NCBI GenBank assembly: GCA_965220615.1
Contig: CBDCQL010000001.1
Coordinates: 186,001-250,000 of the forward strand
Source: JAGWBD01 sp965220615
GTDB lineage: Bacteria; Chloroflexota; Anaerolineae; Aggregatilineales; Phototrophicaceae
DNA: 64,000 nucleotides
Reading direction: 5' to 3'
Under the pieces are notes generated by a model that was not told the origin of the DNA, did not search any database, and worked only from the letters and a program-made list of their open reading frames with translations. Shown here one piece after another: positions 7,413-16,501 of the stretch. The position numbers were made by a program, and so were the translations under genes. Position 1 is the stretch's first letter; each line of letters opens with the position of its first letter.

Positions 7413-8207
7413 AGCCAGCCACCAGCCGGAACTGAAGGGGTTGCCGTCCCGCAACTGAAACACGCCGGCCAGCGTGGGGTGCGGCTGCGGCCGGTAGACC
7501 GGGCCGATGGCCCAGGCCAGCGCCAGACCGCCCGCCAGACCGCCGAGGTGGGCCCAGTTGTCGATGCGCATGGCGCCCGCGCCGGTCGAACTGAGCAGGC
7601 CGATCGCCAGGTTCAGGCCCAGTATCATCAGCAGGCTGCGCAACTGACGTCGGGCCGCCACGCCAGGCAGACCCCGATGCCGGTAGAGCCAGACCATCTC
7701 CGCGCCGAAAATGGCGAAGACCGCGCCCGACGCGCCCACCGAGGGCACGCTCGTCCAGGGGTTGGTCGAGCCCAGCGCCACGCTCAGCAGCGAGCCGGTC
7801 AGCCCGCCCAGCAGGTAGATGAGCAGGAAGCGCGCGTGGCCGAAGAGGCCTTCCACGCCGCGCCCGATGATGTAGAGCGCGTACATGTTGAAGAAGAGGT
7901 GCATCAGGCTGGCGTGCAGGAACATGGCGGTGAAGAGACGCTGCACCTCACCCTGCACCAGCACCTCGTAACTGCGGCTGGCCCCGGCGCGGAAGATCTG
8001 CTGTCCGGCAACGGGCAAGAGCGTGCCCAGCGCGAACACGGCCACGTTGATGGCCAGCAGCGCCAGGGTCAGGCGCGGCGGCTTCAGCGGCAGGCGCGGT
8101 CCCGGCCGTCGGGGCGGCTGTTGGCGTGCCGCCACCGTCACCGTGGAGGGCGGGTTGCGCCACTCCAGCGGGTGTCGGTCACGCTGCGGATCGGGACTGT
8201 CGCGCAT
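7353..8207 (-). CDS. Rhomboid family intramembrane serine protease
   Basis: This 284-residue membrane protein carries the rhomboid catalytic pair: Ser in GASGAVFAIFGAE (GxSG, fourth core helix) and His in NWAHLGGLAGGLAL (sixth core helix). The conserved Asn/Arg elements FNMYALYIIGRGVEGLFG precede them. Rhomboids cut single-span membrane proteins within the bilayer. About seven hydrophobic segments are visible. The N-terminus is a Pro/Arg-rich cytoplasmic stretch. The start ATG 8207 follows GGAG. The 3' end overlaps the convergent DUF2304 gene by 60 bp. Confidence 0.92.
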   Translation of the reverse strand: MRDSPDPQRDRHPLEWRNPPSTVTVAARQQPPRRPGPRLPLKPPRLTLALLAINVAVFALGTLLPVAGQQIFRAGASRSYEVLVQGEVQRLFTAMFLHASLMHLFFNMYALYIIGRGVEGLFGHARFLLIYLLGGLTGSLLSVALGSTNPWTSVPSVGASGAVFAIFGAEMVWLYRHRGLPGVAARRQLRSLLMILGLNLAIGLLSSTGAGAMRIDNWAHLGGLAGGLALAWAIGPVYRPQPHPTLAGVFQLRDGNPFSSGWWLASLYAIAYVALVVVLVTLVN

Positions 8208-8312
8208 TGATTCTCCTGCAAGCCTGCTGACCAGTATACGCCGGACGCGCCCGTTTCGCGGTATTCTGGCCGGAGTTGTTCAGCACACGCTCACATTCTC
8301 CGGGGGAACCCT

Positions 8313-8585
8313 GTGCCGGACTACGATTTCCGCTGCAAAGACTGTGACCGGCGCCTGCTGCTACGCTGGCGCAGCATTGAGGACTACGCCGCGGCCACAC
8401 CCGTCTGCCCGCACTGCGGCAGCGACGCGCTCACGCGGCTGATCGGCGCGGTGGGCGTCGCCCGCGGCGAGCGCGACTACGCGTCCATGTCCAGCGGCGA
8501 CATGCTCTCGGTACTGGAGGGCGAGGACCCCGGCGAGATGCAGGAATTGCAGCGCCAGGTGTACGAGGGCGCGGACCAGGACTAG
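8313..8585 (+). CDS. FmdB-type zinc ribbon protein
   Basis: The 90-residue protein starts at GTG 8313 after GGGGGAA and reads MPDYDFRCKDCDRRLLLRW. Two CxxC knuckles (CKDC and CPHC) build a single zinc ribbon, as in the FmdB/CxxC_CxxC_SSSS regulatory family (pattern PxYxFxCxxCg...CP.Cgs..v.Rl). Family members are thought to bind nucleic acid or other proteins, but their role is unclear. The C-terminal half is acidic and lacks further motifs. The stop codon abuts the end of the convergent membrane-protein gene. Confidence 0.88.
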   Translation: MPDYDFRCKDCDRRLLLRWRSIEDYAAATPVCPHCGSDALTRLIGAVGVARGERDYASMSSGDMLSVLEGEDPGEMQELQRQVYEGADQD

Positions 8586-10985
8586 TCATTCGATGCGAAC
8601 GACGCCCAGCGACAGGACGTCGCCTGCCACGTCGGCGGGTTCGATCAGCGGCAGCCGCCTGATTTCCGGGTAGCGGTACCAGCCCAGCCAGACGCTGTAC
8701 TCGCCGGCGGGCAAATCGTCAGGCAGTTGCAGCCTGGCTCGCTCAACGAATTCAGACCCCGGCGGCAGGGTGCCGGGAGACTCGTCAGACTGGGCGATAA
8801 GCACGCCCTCCTCGTCCAGCACGTGGACGAAGCGAACGTCAAAATCGTCGCGGCCCTGTTCCATGACCCAGTGCAGCCTGACCGTCAGTTCCTCGCCGGC
8901 CTGCGCCTGTACCGGCAGGGTCGCGGCCCGCAGTTCGACACCTTCGGCAAAGCGCGCCTGAACAAAGGGGGACTGAACAATCGGGGCGGGAACCACTTCC
9001 AGCCTTAGATTTTCCAGCGCCACCTCCGGACACGTCAGCACGGTGTTCGCCACTGTCGAGCATCGTGGTTCAGCCAGGAATGTCAGCATGTGCCAGGCGT
9101 TGGTTTGCAGGGGCAGACTGACGGCCCTTGCGCCGGACCCGCTTTTGGAGCGCGACCAGGTTGCCACAGGTATGTCATCCAGCAAGATCCGTAAATCACG
9201 CCCGCCCTTTGCCAGATCGGCGTTCACGTCCAGCCAGCTCGTCCGCGGGGAATACACGGGCACGTGAAATTCATTCCGGAATCGTTGCCTCGTTGCAGGT
9301 GAAATGTACTGAATGGGCAGGGCATTCGTCTCCGGCGTTTCGTAAACGGCGTAGTTGTCGTCCAGATAGATCGGCGGCCCCAGCCTGGCCTCAGCCCGTT
9401 CATATTGCTCTTGCGAGGCGTAGCGCAGGTGCAGGATCACAATGTCGGCGCCTGCCACCCGCAGCAGCGCCGGGTCCATTGTCTCCTGCAGCAAGCGCAG
9501 GCGCGCCGGGTTGACAGGCGAAGCGCGAATGACGTAACCGCCCAGTATTGGTTTCTGATGGGCCGTTTGCAGCCAGAGAGCTTCCTTGTGGTACCCCGTT
9601 CTTAGCGCGGGGATGTCAAGTACTGCACTTACATCGCTGCGATTCGCAAGACTGGCAATCTCGGCAGGAATATGCGCTTCCCGTGCAGGCAGGGGCCAGT
9701 ACCACTGATAATCGAAAAGAATCAGGGCCAGCACGAGCGGCGTTGAGATTAGTCGTCTCCGCTGTCCCTGCAATGCCGGGCTTGCAGCGAGCAGGGCCAT
9801 GCCCCTTGTGGCCAGGCAGGCTACCGCCAGCGCCAGCGCAAAGCTGAAACGGCCCGGTGTCCGGTTTATGTTCAGTACGGGCAGGCCCTCAAGGAAGCCC
9901 ATGGGCATTGTCAGATAGCTGGAGTGGCCGTCCACGAGGGTGGTCAGGGGTTCACCCAGCAGTTTCAGGAACGGCCCCAGCGCAAGCACCCAGGAAAACA
10001 GCGCCAGACCCAGCCAGAAGCGGCCGCGCCCACGAACCAGCGCGAGCGAGGCCAGCAGGCCAGGTATGAACCCGATCCAGGCTGAACGTTCTGCAGGACG
10101 TTCCCCAAGCACAGCAAGGGCATGGTCCAGATGCCTGTAGAGCGGATGAAAGTGCGATGGAGTCACGATGCCAAGCAGATCAAGGCTGTAATTTACGTCC
10201 CCACCCGCGGCTGTGTAGACCGGGTTGGCAAGCGTATCGCCGATGACGGGAAACAGGAACAGAAGCTGCAACATGGCGCCCGCCAGACACAGCAGAACAA
10301 GCTGTACAAGCCCGGGCCAGTCCCGTTGCACCAGGCTCTGCAGGGCAAACAGGATTACAAGCGGCAACAAGGCATGGATCACATTCAGGGTGTACCCGTA
10401 AGTGACGAGTGCAAAGCACAGGGAACCAGCGACAAACCAGCGCCGGCGCGATCGACCGCCTGCGTCCCGCACGCGCAGCACCGCCAGCACAAAAAGCGGG
10501 GCGAAGGCCAGCGAAAGATGCATGTTGTGGCCGTCGCCCAGATGCGCCTGAAAGGTTGGCGCCGCCATGAACACCAGCCCGCCCACCAGCGCGGCAATGC
10601 GGCAACCGCGGGCCAGATGCAGCCCCAGGGCGTACATACCAAGGCCCATCAGCGCCATTTGCAGGAGCAGCGCCAGGTTGTCGGCCAGCAGCAGGGGCAG
10701 AACCAGGGCCAGCAGGACAAAGGGAAGATGCTGCAGGGGTTGTCCCACCAGGGAGATGCCCGCCATGCCATCGGGCCAGCCCAGGTTGGACAGCCAGAAC
10801 AGGGGTTGACCCGTGCGCAGGGCGTGGACCAGCCACCAGACGTGATGCGCGCGCTCCAGGCTGTCGCTGTAATAATGGCCGAAGATATGCGTTCCCATGC
10901 GGGTGACCAGCGGCCAAGTGATCGCCGCGGCACAAATCAGATAGAAGAGGTAGACAGCGAACCAGTGCCTGCGCATGGGCGGCAT
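8586..10985 (-). CDS. Large polytopic membrane protein with exported C-terminal domain
   Basis: The 799-residue protein has about 11-12 hydrophobic helices in its first 430 residues, beginning RRHWFAVYLFYLICAAAITWP. A soluble C-terminal half of about 370 residues with beta-sandwich character follows. The topology and the early loop with HYYSDSLERAHHVWWLV resemble GT39/GT-C lipid-linked glycosyltransferases and YfhO-like proteins, where an acidic residue in the first large loop is catalytic (Asp/Glu of SDSLE is a candidate). The substrate is unknown. No strong Shine-Dalgarno is seen at ATG 10985; ATG 10976 is an alternative start three codons in. It lies 11 bp downstream of the threonine synthase gene. 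Confidence 0.75.
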   Translation of the reverse strand: MPPMRRHWFAVYLFYLICAAAITWPLVTRMGTHIFGHYYSDSLERAHHVWWLVHALRTGQPLFWLSNLGWPDGMAGISLVGQPLQHLPFVLLALVLPLLLADNLALLLQMALMGLGMYALGLHLARGCRIAALVGGLVFMAAPTFQAHLGDGHNMHLSLAFAPLFVLAVLRVRDAGGRSRRRWFVAGSLCFALVTYGYTLNVIHALLPLVILFALQSLVQRDWPGLVQLVLLCLAGAMLQLLFLFPVIGDTLANPVYTAAGGDVNYSLDLLGIVTPSHFHPLYRHLDHALAVLGERPAERSAWIGFIPGLLASLALVRGRGRFWLGLALFSWVLALGPFLKLLGEPLTTLVDGHSSYLTMPMGFLEGLPVLNINRTPGRFSFALALAVACLATRGMALLAASPALQGQRRRLISTPLVLALILFDYQWYWPLPAREAHIPAEIASLANRSDVSAVLDIPALRTGYHKEALWLQTAHQKPILGGYVIRASPVNPARLRLLQETMDPALLRVAGADIVILHLRYASQEQYERAEARLGPPIYLDDNYAVYETPETNALPIQYISPATRQRFRNEFHVPVYSPRTSWLDVNADLAKGGRDLRILLDDIPVATWSRSKSGSGARAVSLPLQTNAWHMLTFLAEPRCSTVANTVLTCPEVALENLRLEVVPAPIVQSPFVQARFAEGVELRAATLPVQAQAGEELTVRLHWVMEQGRDDFDVRFVHVLDEEGVLIAQSDESPGTLPPGSEFVERARLQLPDDLPAGEYSVWLGWYRYPEIRRLPLIEPADVAGDVLSLGVVRIE

Positions 10986-10996
10986 TATAACGGTGT

Positions 10997-12067
10997 TCAG
11001 GCCAGCGATTTGAGGCCGCTGCCGGTCAGCGGGATGACGATGCGGCCTTCCAGAGGCAACTGCCCGCTCAACAGGGCCGCCACCGGGACTGCGCTGGTCG
11101 GCTCCACCAGCAGCCCCTTACGCCACAGGCGACGCTGCGCGGCCAGAATTTCACCATCTCTGACGCGCAGGGCCGCGCCATTCGTATCGCGCAGCGCGCA
11201 CAGGATTTCCGCGCCATGCACGGGCTGCGCCACCGAGATGCCGTCCGCGACGCTGGCTGTGGGCGAAACGGCCGGCGTTGCGTCCAGGCCGCTCTCCCAG
11301 GCGCGCACCAGCGGGTCGCAGACCGCCGCCTGGGCGACCACCATGCGCGGCAGCCGTTCAATCAGACCGGCATTCTTCAGCGCCGCGAAGCCGCGCGCCA
11401 GGCCGGTGAAGAGACCGCCATGGCCCGCGCAGCAAAGCACGACGTCGGGCGCGCCGCCCTGCTCGAAGATCTCCCAGGCGCAGGTCATCTGACCGGCGAC
11501 GAAGAAGGGGCTCCAGGCATGGCTGGCGTAGACCGCCGTCTCCGCTGCGGCCAGACAGGCGTCGGCGGCTGCCTGGCGCGGGCCAGGCACGGCCACGAGC
11601 TTGGCGCCGTAGGCGCGGATATGCGCCAGTTTGGCCGCGGGCGCGTCGGCGGGCGCGAAGATGCGCGCCCGGATGCCGGCCGCCGCCGCGTAGGCCGCCA
11701 GTGAAGCACCGGCGTTGCCCGAGGAGTCCTCGACGACCGCTTCGACGCCCTGCGCCAGAAAGTGGTTGATCATCAATTCCGTGCCGCGGTCCTTGAAGGA
11801 ACCGGTCGGGTTGCAGTATTCCAGTTTGGCGTGGAAGGCGTGCGAATCGAGTTGCACCGGCACCAGCGGCGTGTCGCCCGCCCCCAGGGAAACGCGACGG
11901 CTCGCAGGCAACATGGCCGCGAAGCGCCACAGACCCCGGGCCTGCCGGTCGCGCGCTTCGTGATCGTAGCGCGGCAGATTGGCGATGCGCAGGCGCGCGC
12001 CCTCGCAGTGCCAGTCCAACGCGCCGCAGTCCTCGCCGCAGTCCTCGCAGACCAGTTCGGGTCTCAC
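10997..12067 (-). CDS. thrC: Threonine synthase-like PLP enzyme
   Basis: The 356-residue protein is a fold-type-II PLP enzyme. The Schiff-base lysine lies in NPTGSFKDRGTELMI (about residue 94). The N-terminal Cys pattern CEDCGEDC and the substrate motif EDSSGNAGASLAAYAA fit threonine synthase, which turns O-phosphohomoserine into threonine. A Gly-rich phosphate loop is visible as CAGHGGLFTGLARG, followed by SVADGISVAQPVHG. The GTG start overlaps the stop of the phosphotransferase gene by 4 nt (GTGA). Other threonine-dehydratase-like or cysteate-synthase-like functions cannot be excluded from sequence alone. Confidence 0.82.
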   Translation of the reverse strand: MRPELVCEDCGEDCGALDWHCEGARLRIANLPRYDHEARDRQARGLWRFAAMLPASRRVSLGAGDTPLVPVQLDSHAFHAKLEYCNPTGSFKDRGTELMINHFLAQGVEAVVEDSSGNAGASLAAYAAAAGIRARIFAPADAPAAKLAHIRAYGAKLVAVPGPRQAAADACLAAAETAVYASHAWSPFFVAGQMTCAWEIFEQGGAPDVVLCCAGHGGLFTGLARGFAALKNAGLIERLPRMVVAQAAVCDPLVRAWESGLDATPAVSPTASVADGISVAQPVHGAEILCALRDTNGAALRVRDGEILAAQRRLWRKGLLVEPTSAVPVAALLSGQLPLEGRIVIPLTGSGLKSLA

Positions 12068-13026
12068 GTTGCCTCCTCAAGATGCTGGCGCAGTCCGCAC
12101 AGATCGTGTCGCTGCTGCGCCTCACTCTGCTGTGTCAGTAGCGAGCGCCAGCCATAGTCCACCACCTCGCCGATGTCCCAGGCCAGCTGGTAGAGACGCA
12201 GCAGGTCGCCGTCCGGCTCCACATCAGGGAAGCGACGTCGATAAGCTTCCAGCGCGGCGGGCCACAGGCGCAAATGAAAGAGATCGCGCTCGCGCGGCGC
12301 CCAGGCGGGCGAGTCCAGGTCGACCAGCGTCAGGCTCCCGTCCGGCCTGACCATGGCGTTGCCGCTGGAGGGATCGCCGTGGCAGAAGACCTGTGGATGC
12401 CTGGCCGCCCGCACGCGACCCGCAAAATCATGATAGGCCTCGATCCAGCGCGCCATGCGCGGCTGCGCCTGCCGCACCAGGTCCGCCAGCGCCAGTTGCG
12501 CCGGGCTCCGGTCCGCCGCCGGCTGATCCAGGGCCTTTTGCAGTGTCGGCCAGTCGCGTAGTTCCGCCGCCGAATAGTCCTCGTCCAGCGGGCGCTGAGT
12601 CGGCGCAAAGCTGTGGATTTCCGCCACCAGCTCGCCCAGTCGGCGCTGCTGCCCTGCATCCGGTCCGCCGGGTAGGTCCATGAAGGCCACGCCCTTCACC
12701 CAGGGCTGCAGCCGCGCCTGATACGCGTCGACGGCCTCCAGGAAGCGTCCCCGGCGGGAACGCCAGGTGCTGACGATGTGCTCCGGGCCGAGCGCGCGCG
12801 ACAGCCCGGCGGCGGCGGCCAGGTTCTGCTCGTGTAGCAGGGTGCCGCAGACGCGCGGCTGCGACAGCTTGAGGAACAGACGCTCTCCATCGGTCGTAGT
12901 CAGCTGGTAACCCCAGGAACACTCGCCACCGGGCGACAGAAACTCCAGCGCCACAACCTGCCGGTCCCAGAGGCGCCGAACGGCCTCGCCAATCTTGTCC
13001 TGCGTCAACGCGGGTTCGCTGAGCAT
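12064..13026 (-). CDS. APH/choline-kinase fold phosphotransferase
   Basis: The 320-residue protein carries the Brenner motif CHGDPSSGNAMVRPDG (HGDxxxxN, catalytic Asp and Mg-binding Asn) followed by LVDLDSPAWAPRERDL (second Mg-binding Asp). The N-lobe has a Lys in RLFLKLSQPRV for ATP. The family phosphorylates small alcohols such as choline, homoserine, hydroxyproline or aminoglycosides. Coupling by 4 nt overlap to threonine synthase makes homoserine or a related amino alcohol an attractive but unproven substrate. ATG 13026 has GGAGGG just upstream. The gene diverges from moaA. Confidence 0.8.
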   Translation of the reverse strand: MLSEPALTQDKIGEAVRRLWDRQVVALEFLSPGGECSWGYQLTTTDGERLFLKLSQPRVCGTLLHEQNLAAAAGLSRALGPEHIVSTWRSRRGRFLEAVDAYQARLQPWVKGVAFMDLPGGPDAGQQRRLGELVAEIHSFAPTQRPLDEDYSAAELRDWPTLQKALDQPAADRSPAQLALADLVRQAQPRMARWIEAYHDFAGRVRAARHPQVFCHGDPSSGNAMVRPDGSLTLVDLDSPAWAPRERDLFHLRLWPAALEAYRRRFPDVEPDGDLLRLYQLAWDIGEVVDYGWRSLLTQQSEAQQRHDLCGLRQHLEEAT

Positions 13027-13113
13027 GGCCCTCCGCAGGCGGTCGTCTTGCCAGACCCCCCGGCGTTCTGTACACTGAATTTGATACTGTACCCGAAAAC
13101 GACCGGCGTGTTC

Positions 13114-14121
13114 ATGCCCGAAGACCGATTCAACCGCCCCCTGCGCGACCTGCGCATCTCGGTCACCGACCGTTGCAACTTCCGTTGCGGCTACTGCATG
13201 CCGGCCGAGGTCTTTGGCGAGGGCTACCGCTTTCTGGCGCGCCAGGAACTGCTGGATTTCGAGGAAATCACGCGCCTGGTGGGCGTCATCGTGCGCCTCG
13301 GCGCGCTCAAGCTGCGCCTGACGGGCGGCGAGCCGCTGGTGCGCCCCGGCCTGACGGAACTGGTGCGGCTGCTGGCGCAGTACGACGCGGTCGAGGACTT
13401 CGCCATGACCACCAACGCCTGGCACCTGGCGGAGCACGCCCCGGCGCTGAAGGAAGCCGGTCTGCGCCGCGTGACGGTTAGCCTCGACACCCTCGATGAA
13501 GACATTTTCCTCCAGATGAGCGGAGGACGCGGCAGCGTCGGTCGCGTGCTGGAGGGAATCCGCGCCGCCGATGCGGTGGGCCTGGGCCCGGTCAAGATCA
13601 ACGCCGTGGTGCAGCGCGGACTCAACGACCACACCCTGGTCGATCTGGCGCGTTACGGCCGCGAGCACGGTCACATCATCCGCTTCATCGAATACATGGA
13701 CGTGGGCACGATGAACGGCTGGCGCATGGACGACGTCGTACCGGCGGCGGAAATCGTGGCCCGCATCGACGCCGAACTGCCGCTGGAGCCGCTGGGTCGC
13801 AACTACTTCGGCGAGGTGGCGCGTCGTTACCGTTACCGCGACGGCGGCGGCGAAATCGGCCTGATCACCTCGGTCACCCAACCTTTCTGCGGCGCCTGCA
13901 CCCGCTTGCGACTTTCGCCGGAAGGGCAACTCTTCACCTGTCTTTTTGCCAGCGAGGGCATCGACCTGCGCGGTCCGCTGCGCGCCGGCGCCAGCGATGA
14001 CGAGCTGGAGGCCATCGTGCGAGGCACCTGGCGGGTGCGCGAGGACCGCTACTCCGAAGAGCGCTTCGCGCTGGCGCAACCGCGCGAACACAAGGTGGAG
14101 ATGTACCACATCGGTGGCTGA
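13114..14121 (+). CDS. moaA: GTP 3',8-cyclase (molybdopterin biosynthesis)
   Basis: The 335-residue radical-SAM protein has its [4Fe-4S]-SAM motif in DRCNFRCGYCMPAE (CxxxCxxC) and a second C-terminal cluster motif in PFCGACTRLRLSPEGQLFTC. The C-terminus ends in GG (MYHIGG), needed for catalysis in MoaA. It converts GTP to 3',8-cyclo-GTP in the first step of molybdenum cofactor synthesis. ATG 13114 (MPEDRFNRPLRDLRIS) is the start that matches the family. A molybdenum enzyme of the sulfite-oxidase type appears at the right edge of the window, although it is not adjacent. Confidence 0.96.
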   Translation: MPEDRFNRPLRDLRISVTDRCNFRCGYCMPAEVFGEGYRFLARQELLDFEEITRLVGVIVRLGALKLRLTGGEPLVRPGLTELVRLLAQYDAVEDFAMTTNAWHLAEHAPALKEAGLRRVTVSLDTLDEDIFLQMSGGRGSVGRVLEGIRAADAVGLGPVKINAVVQRGLNDHTLVDLARYGREHGHIIRFIEYMDVGTMNGWRMDDVVPAAEIVARIDAELPLEPLGRNYFGEVARRYRYRDGGGEIGLITSVTQPFCGACTRLRLSPEGQLFTCLFASEGIDLRGPLRAGASDDELEAIVRGTWRVREDRYSEERFALAQPREHKVEMYHIGG

Positions 14122-14127
14122 GCCGGC

Positions 14128-14874
14128 ATGACCGTCCGCAACGAGGCCGAACTGGCCGCCCTGCTGCGCATCGGCCGCATCGTCGGCCTGACGCTGCAGC
14201 ACATGGGCGCGGCCATAGAGATTGGTATGAGCACGGCCGAACTGGACGCCATCGGCGCGCGTTACCTGCAGCAGCAGGGCGCGCGTTCCGCGCCCATCCT
14301 GACCTACAACTTCCCCGGCCACACCTGCATCAGCATCAACGACGAGGCCGCCCACGGCATCCCCGGCCAGCGTCTCATCCAGGCCGGCGACCTGGTCAAC
14401 ATCGACGTCTCGGCCGAGATGGACGGCTTCTACGCCGATACGGGCAGCAGCTTTGGCGTGCCGCCTGTTTCCGACGCCAGGCGCAAAATGCTGGCGACGG
14501 GCCGTCAGGCGCTGGACGCCGCCATCGACGCGGCCCGCGCGGGACGGCGCCTCTCGGCCATCGGCAAGGCCGTCGAGCGCATCACGCGGCCCGCCGGCTA
14601 CCGCATCATTCGCGAACTGGGCGGCCATGGCGTGGGCCGCGGCCTGCACGAGCCGCCGCATGCCATACCCCACTTCTTCAATCGCGGCGCGCGCGACAAA
14701 CTGCGCGAAGGCATGGTGTTGACGCTCGAGCCCTTCCTGACCACCGGCAAACCGCACATCCGCAAGGCCGCCGACGGCTGGACCCTGCGTACCGTCGACG
14801 GCGCGCCTGCGGTGCAATTCGAGCACACGGTCGTCATCACCCGCGGCGCGCCCGTGCTGGTCACCGCTATCTGA
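14128..14874 (+). CDS. map: Methionine aminopeptidase, type I
   Basis: The 248-residue protein removes the initiator methionine from nascent proteins. The five metal ligands of the pita-bread fold can be followed: Asp in LVNIDVSAEMDGFYADTG (two Asp), His in GGHGVGRGLHEPP, Glu in VLTLEPFL and Glu in QFEHTVVIT. The substrate-side His of NFPGHTCISINDE is also present. The start ATG 14128 lies six bases after the moaA stop, so the two genes probably share a transcript. A methyltransferase gene follows eight bases downstream. Confidence 0.95.
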   Translation: MTVRNEAELAALLRIGRIVGLTLQHMGAAIEIGMSTAELDAIGARYLQQQGARSAPILTYNFPGHTCISINDEAAHGIPGQRLIQAGDLVNIDVSAEMDGFYADTGSSFGVPPVSDARRKMLATGRQALDAAIDAARAGRRLSAIGKAVERITRPAGYRIIRELGGHGVGRGLHEPPHAIPHFFNRGARDKLREGMVLTLEPFLTTGKPHIRKAADGWTLRTVDGAPAVQFEHTVVITRGAPVLVTAI

Positions 14875-14882
14875 AGCGCGCC

Positions 14883-15650
14883 GTGACTGCCCGGCGCTGG
14901 GACAGCGCGCTCTACGAGGCGCACCATGGCTACGTCTCGAGCCTGGGCGAGGGCCTGATCGACCTGCTGGCGCCGCAGCCCGGCGAACGCGTCCTCGACC
15001 TTGGCTGCGGCACGGGCCACCTGACGCAGCAGATCGCCGAATCGGGCGCCTGCGTCACGGGGCTGGACAGCGACGCGGCCATGCTGCGCCAGGCGCGCGC
15101 CAACTACCCGCAGCTGCAATTCATCCAGGCGGACGGCCAAGACTTCCAGGTAGACACGCCATTCGACGCCATTTTCTCCAACGCCGCCCTGCACTGGATG
15201 CCGGATGCGGACGGGGCGGCCGCCTGCATGGCCCGCGCGCTGCGGCCGGGCGGCCGCCTGGTCGCCGAGTTCGGCGGCGCGGGCAACGTGCGCAGGCTCT
15301 ACGAGGGCTTTTGCGCGGCCCTGCGCGACCACGGCCAGCCGGTGCCGGAGCGTTTCCCCTGGTACTTTCCCGCAGCGACGGCCTACAGCACCCTGCTGGA
15401 AGCGCGGGACTTCCAGGTGCTGGCGGCGCAACTCTTTCCGCGCCCCACGCCGCTGGATGGCGAAGATGGCCTGCGCAACTGGTACGCCATGTTCCTGGGC
15501 GAGCAACTGGACCGGCTCGATGCGGCCGCGAAGGAGCGGGTGCTGGACGCTTGCGAGCGACGCCTGCGCCCGACGCAGTGGCAGGACGGACACTGGATCG
15601 CCGACTACGTGCGGCTGCGGGTCGTCGCGCAACTTCAGGAGAGCATGTGA
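14883..15650 (+). CDS. Class I SAM-dependent methyltransferase
   Basis: The 255-residue protein has motif I VLDLGCGTGHLTQQI (about residue 40), an acidic residue ending strand 2 (VTGLDSDAAML), motif II with QADGQDF and motif III ARALRPGGRLVAEFGG. The segment FDAIFSNAALHWMPD is typical of the trans-aconitate or malonyl-ACP methyltransferase group (Tam/BioC-like). The substrate is not fixed. It starts at GTG 14883 and overlaps the alpha/beta hydrolase start by 4 nt, so the pair is coupled. A BioC-BioH-like partnership with that hydrolase is possible, but biotin genes are not visible nearby. Confidence 0.85.
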   Translation: MTARRWDSALYEAHHGYVSSLGEGLIDLLAPQPGERVLDLGCGTGHLTQQIAESGACVTGLDSDAAMLRQARANYPQLQFIQADGQDFQVDTPFDAIFSNAALHWMPDADGAAACMARALRPGGRLVAEFGGAGNVRRLYEGFCAALRDHGQPVPERFPWYFPAATAYSTLLEARDFQVLAAQLFPRPTPLDGEDGLRNWYAMFLGEQLDRLDAAAKERVLDACERRLRPTQWQDGHWIADYVRLRVVAQLQESM

Positions 15651-16501
15651 ACGAGTATCCGCTGGAACTGTTGGGCGGCCAGGCGTCATGCCCGACCCTG
15701 CTGCTGGCGCCGGCCAACGGCTTTCCGCCCCGCTGCTACGAGCCACTGCTGGCGCCACTCGCGCGCGACTGGCGCCTGTTGGCTCTGCCGCCGCGCGCCA
15801 TGTGGCCCAACAGCGGGCCGCCGCCCGCGGAGTCCGGCAGTTGGGGTTCGCTGGCCGACGACCTGCTGGCCGGCATGGCGCAGCACGGCCTGGAAAGCGC
15901 TGTCGCGCTGGGTCATTCCATGGGCGCCGTCGTGCTGCTGCTGGCCGCCCTGCGCGAACCACAGCGTTTTCGCGCCCTGGCCCTGCTCGACCCCGCAATC
16001 CTGAGCGAAGAACGTCTGCAATTGCTGCGCGGCCTGCGCGAACGCGCTGAACTGGACCAGATGCCGCTGGCGCAGGGCGCGCTGGAGCGCAAACACCGCT
16101 TCGCCTCGCAGGAGGCCGCCTTCACCTACTGGCGTCCGAAGCCGCTCTTCGCCGACTGGAGCGACGCGGCGCTGTGGGCCTACACCCGCAGCATGACGCG
16201 CCCCGCCCGCGACGGCGCCGGCCTCGAACTCGGCTGGCGCAGGGATTGGGAAGCCTGGTACTACACGTCCGTGGAGCTGGAGCCATGGCCCGCGCTGGCG
16301 CGTCTGGGCGGGCAAATGCCGACGCTGCTGCTGCAGGGCGCGGACAGCGAGACCTTCCCGGCCGACTCCCTCGAGCGCGCCCGGACGCTGTTGCCCCCGG
16401 CAACGCTGGTCAGTCTGCCGGGCTGCGGGCACCTCTTCCCGCTGAGCCACCCGGACGAGACGCGGTCGGCCCTGTCCGGCTGGCTGGCGACCCTGCGCTA
16501 G
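15647..16501 (+). CDS. Alpha/beta hydrolase
   Basis: The 284-residue protein starts at GTG 15647, overlapping the methyltransferase stop. The nucleophile elbow ALGHSMGAVVLLLAAL gives Ser in GHSMG at about residue 86, with a C-terminal His in PGCGHLFPLSHPDE. An acidic residue is available in LLQGADSETFP. An oxyanion-loop element PANGFPPRCYEPLL lies near the N-terminus. Esterase, thioesterase or lipase activity is expected but the substrate is unknown. Its 3' end overlaps the convergent LysM-M23 gene by 4 bp. Confidence 0.85.
   Translation: MNEYPLELLGGQASCPTLLLAPANGFPPRCYEPLLAPLARDWRLLALPPRAMWPNSGPPPAESGSWGSLADDLLAGMAQHGLESAVALGHSMGAVVLLLAALREPQRFRALALLDPAILSEERLQLLRGLRERAELDQMPLAQGALERKHRFASQEAAFTYWRPKPLFADWSDAALWAYTRSMTRPARDGAGLELGWRRDWEAWYYTSVELEPWPALARLGGQMPTLLLQGADSETFPADSLERARTLLPPATLVSLPGCGHLFPLSHPDETRSALSGWLATLR

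Noticed and set aside
13027..14826. Long minus-strand open frame extending upstream of the phosphotransferase, antisense to moaA and map
   Set aside because: moaA and map are unmistakable on the plus strand. The phosphotransferase has its own ATG and Shine-Dalgarno at 13026.
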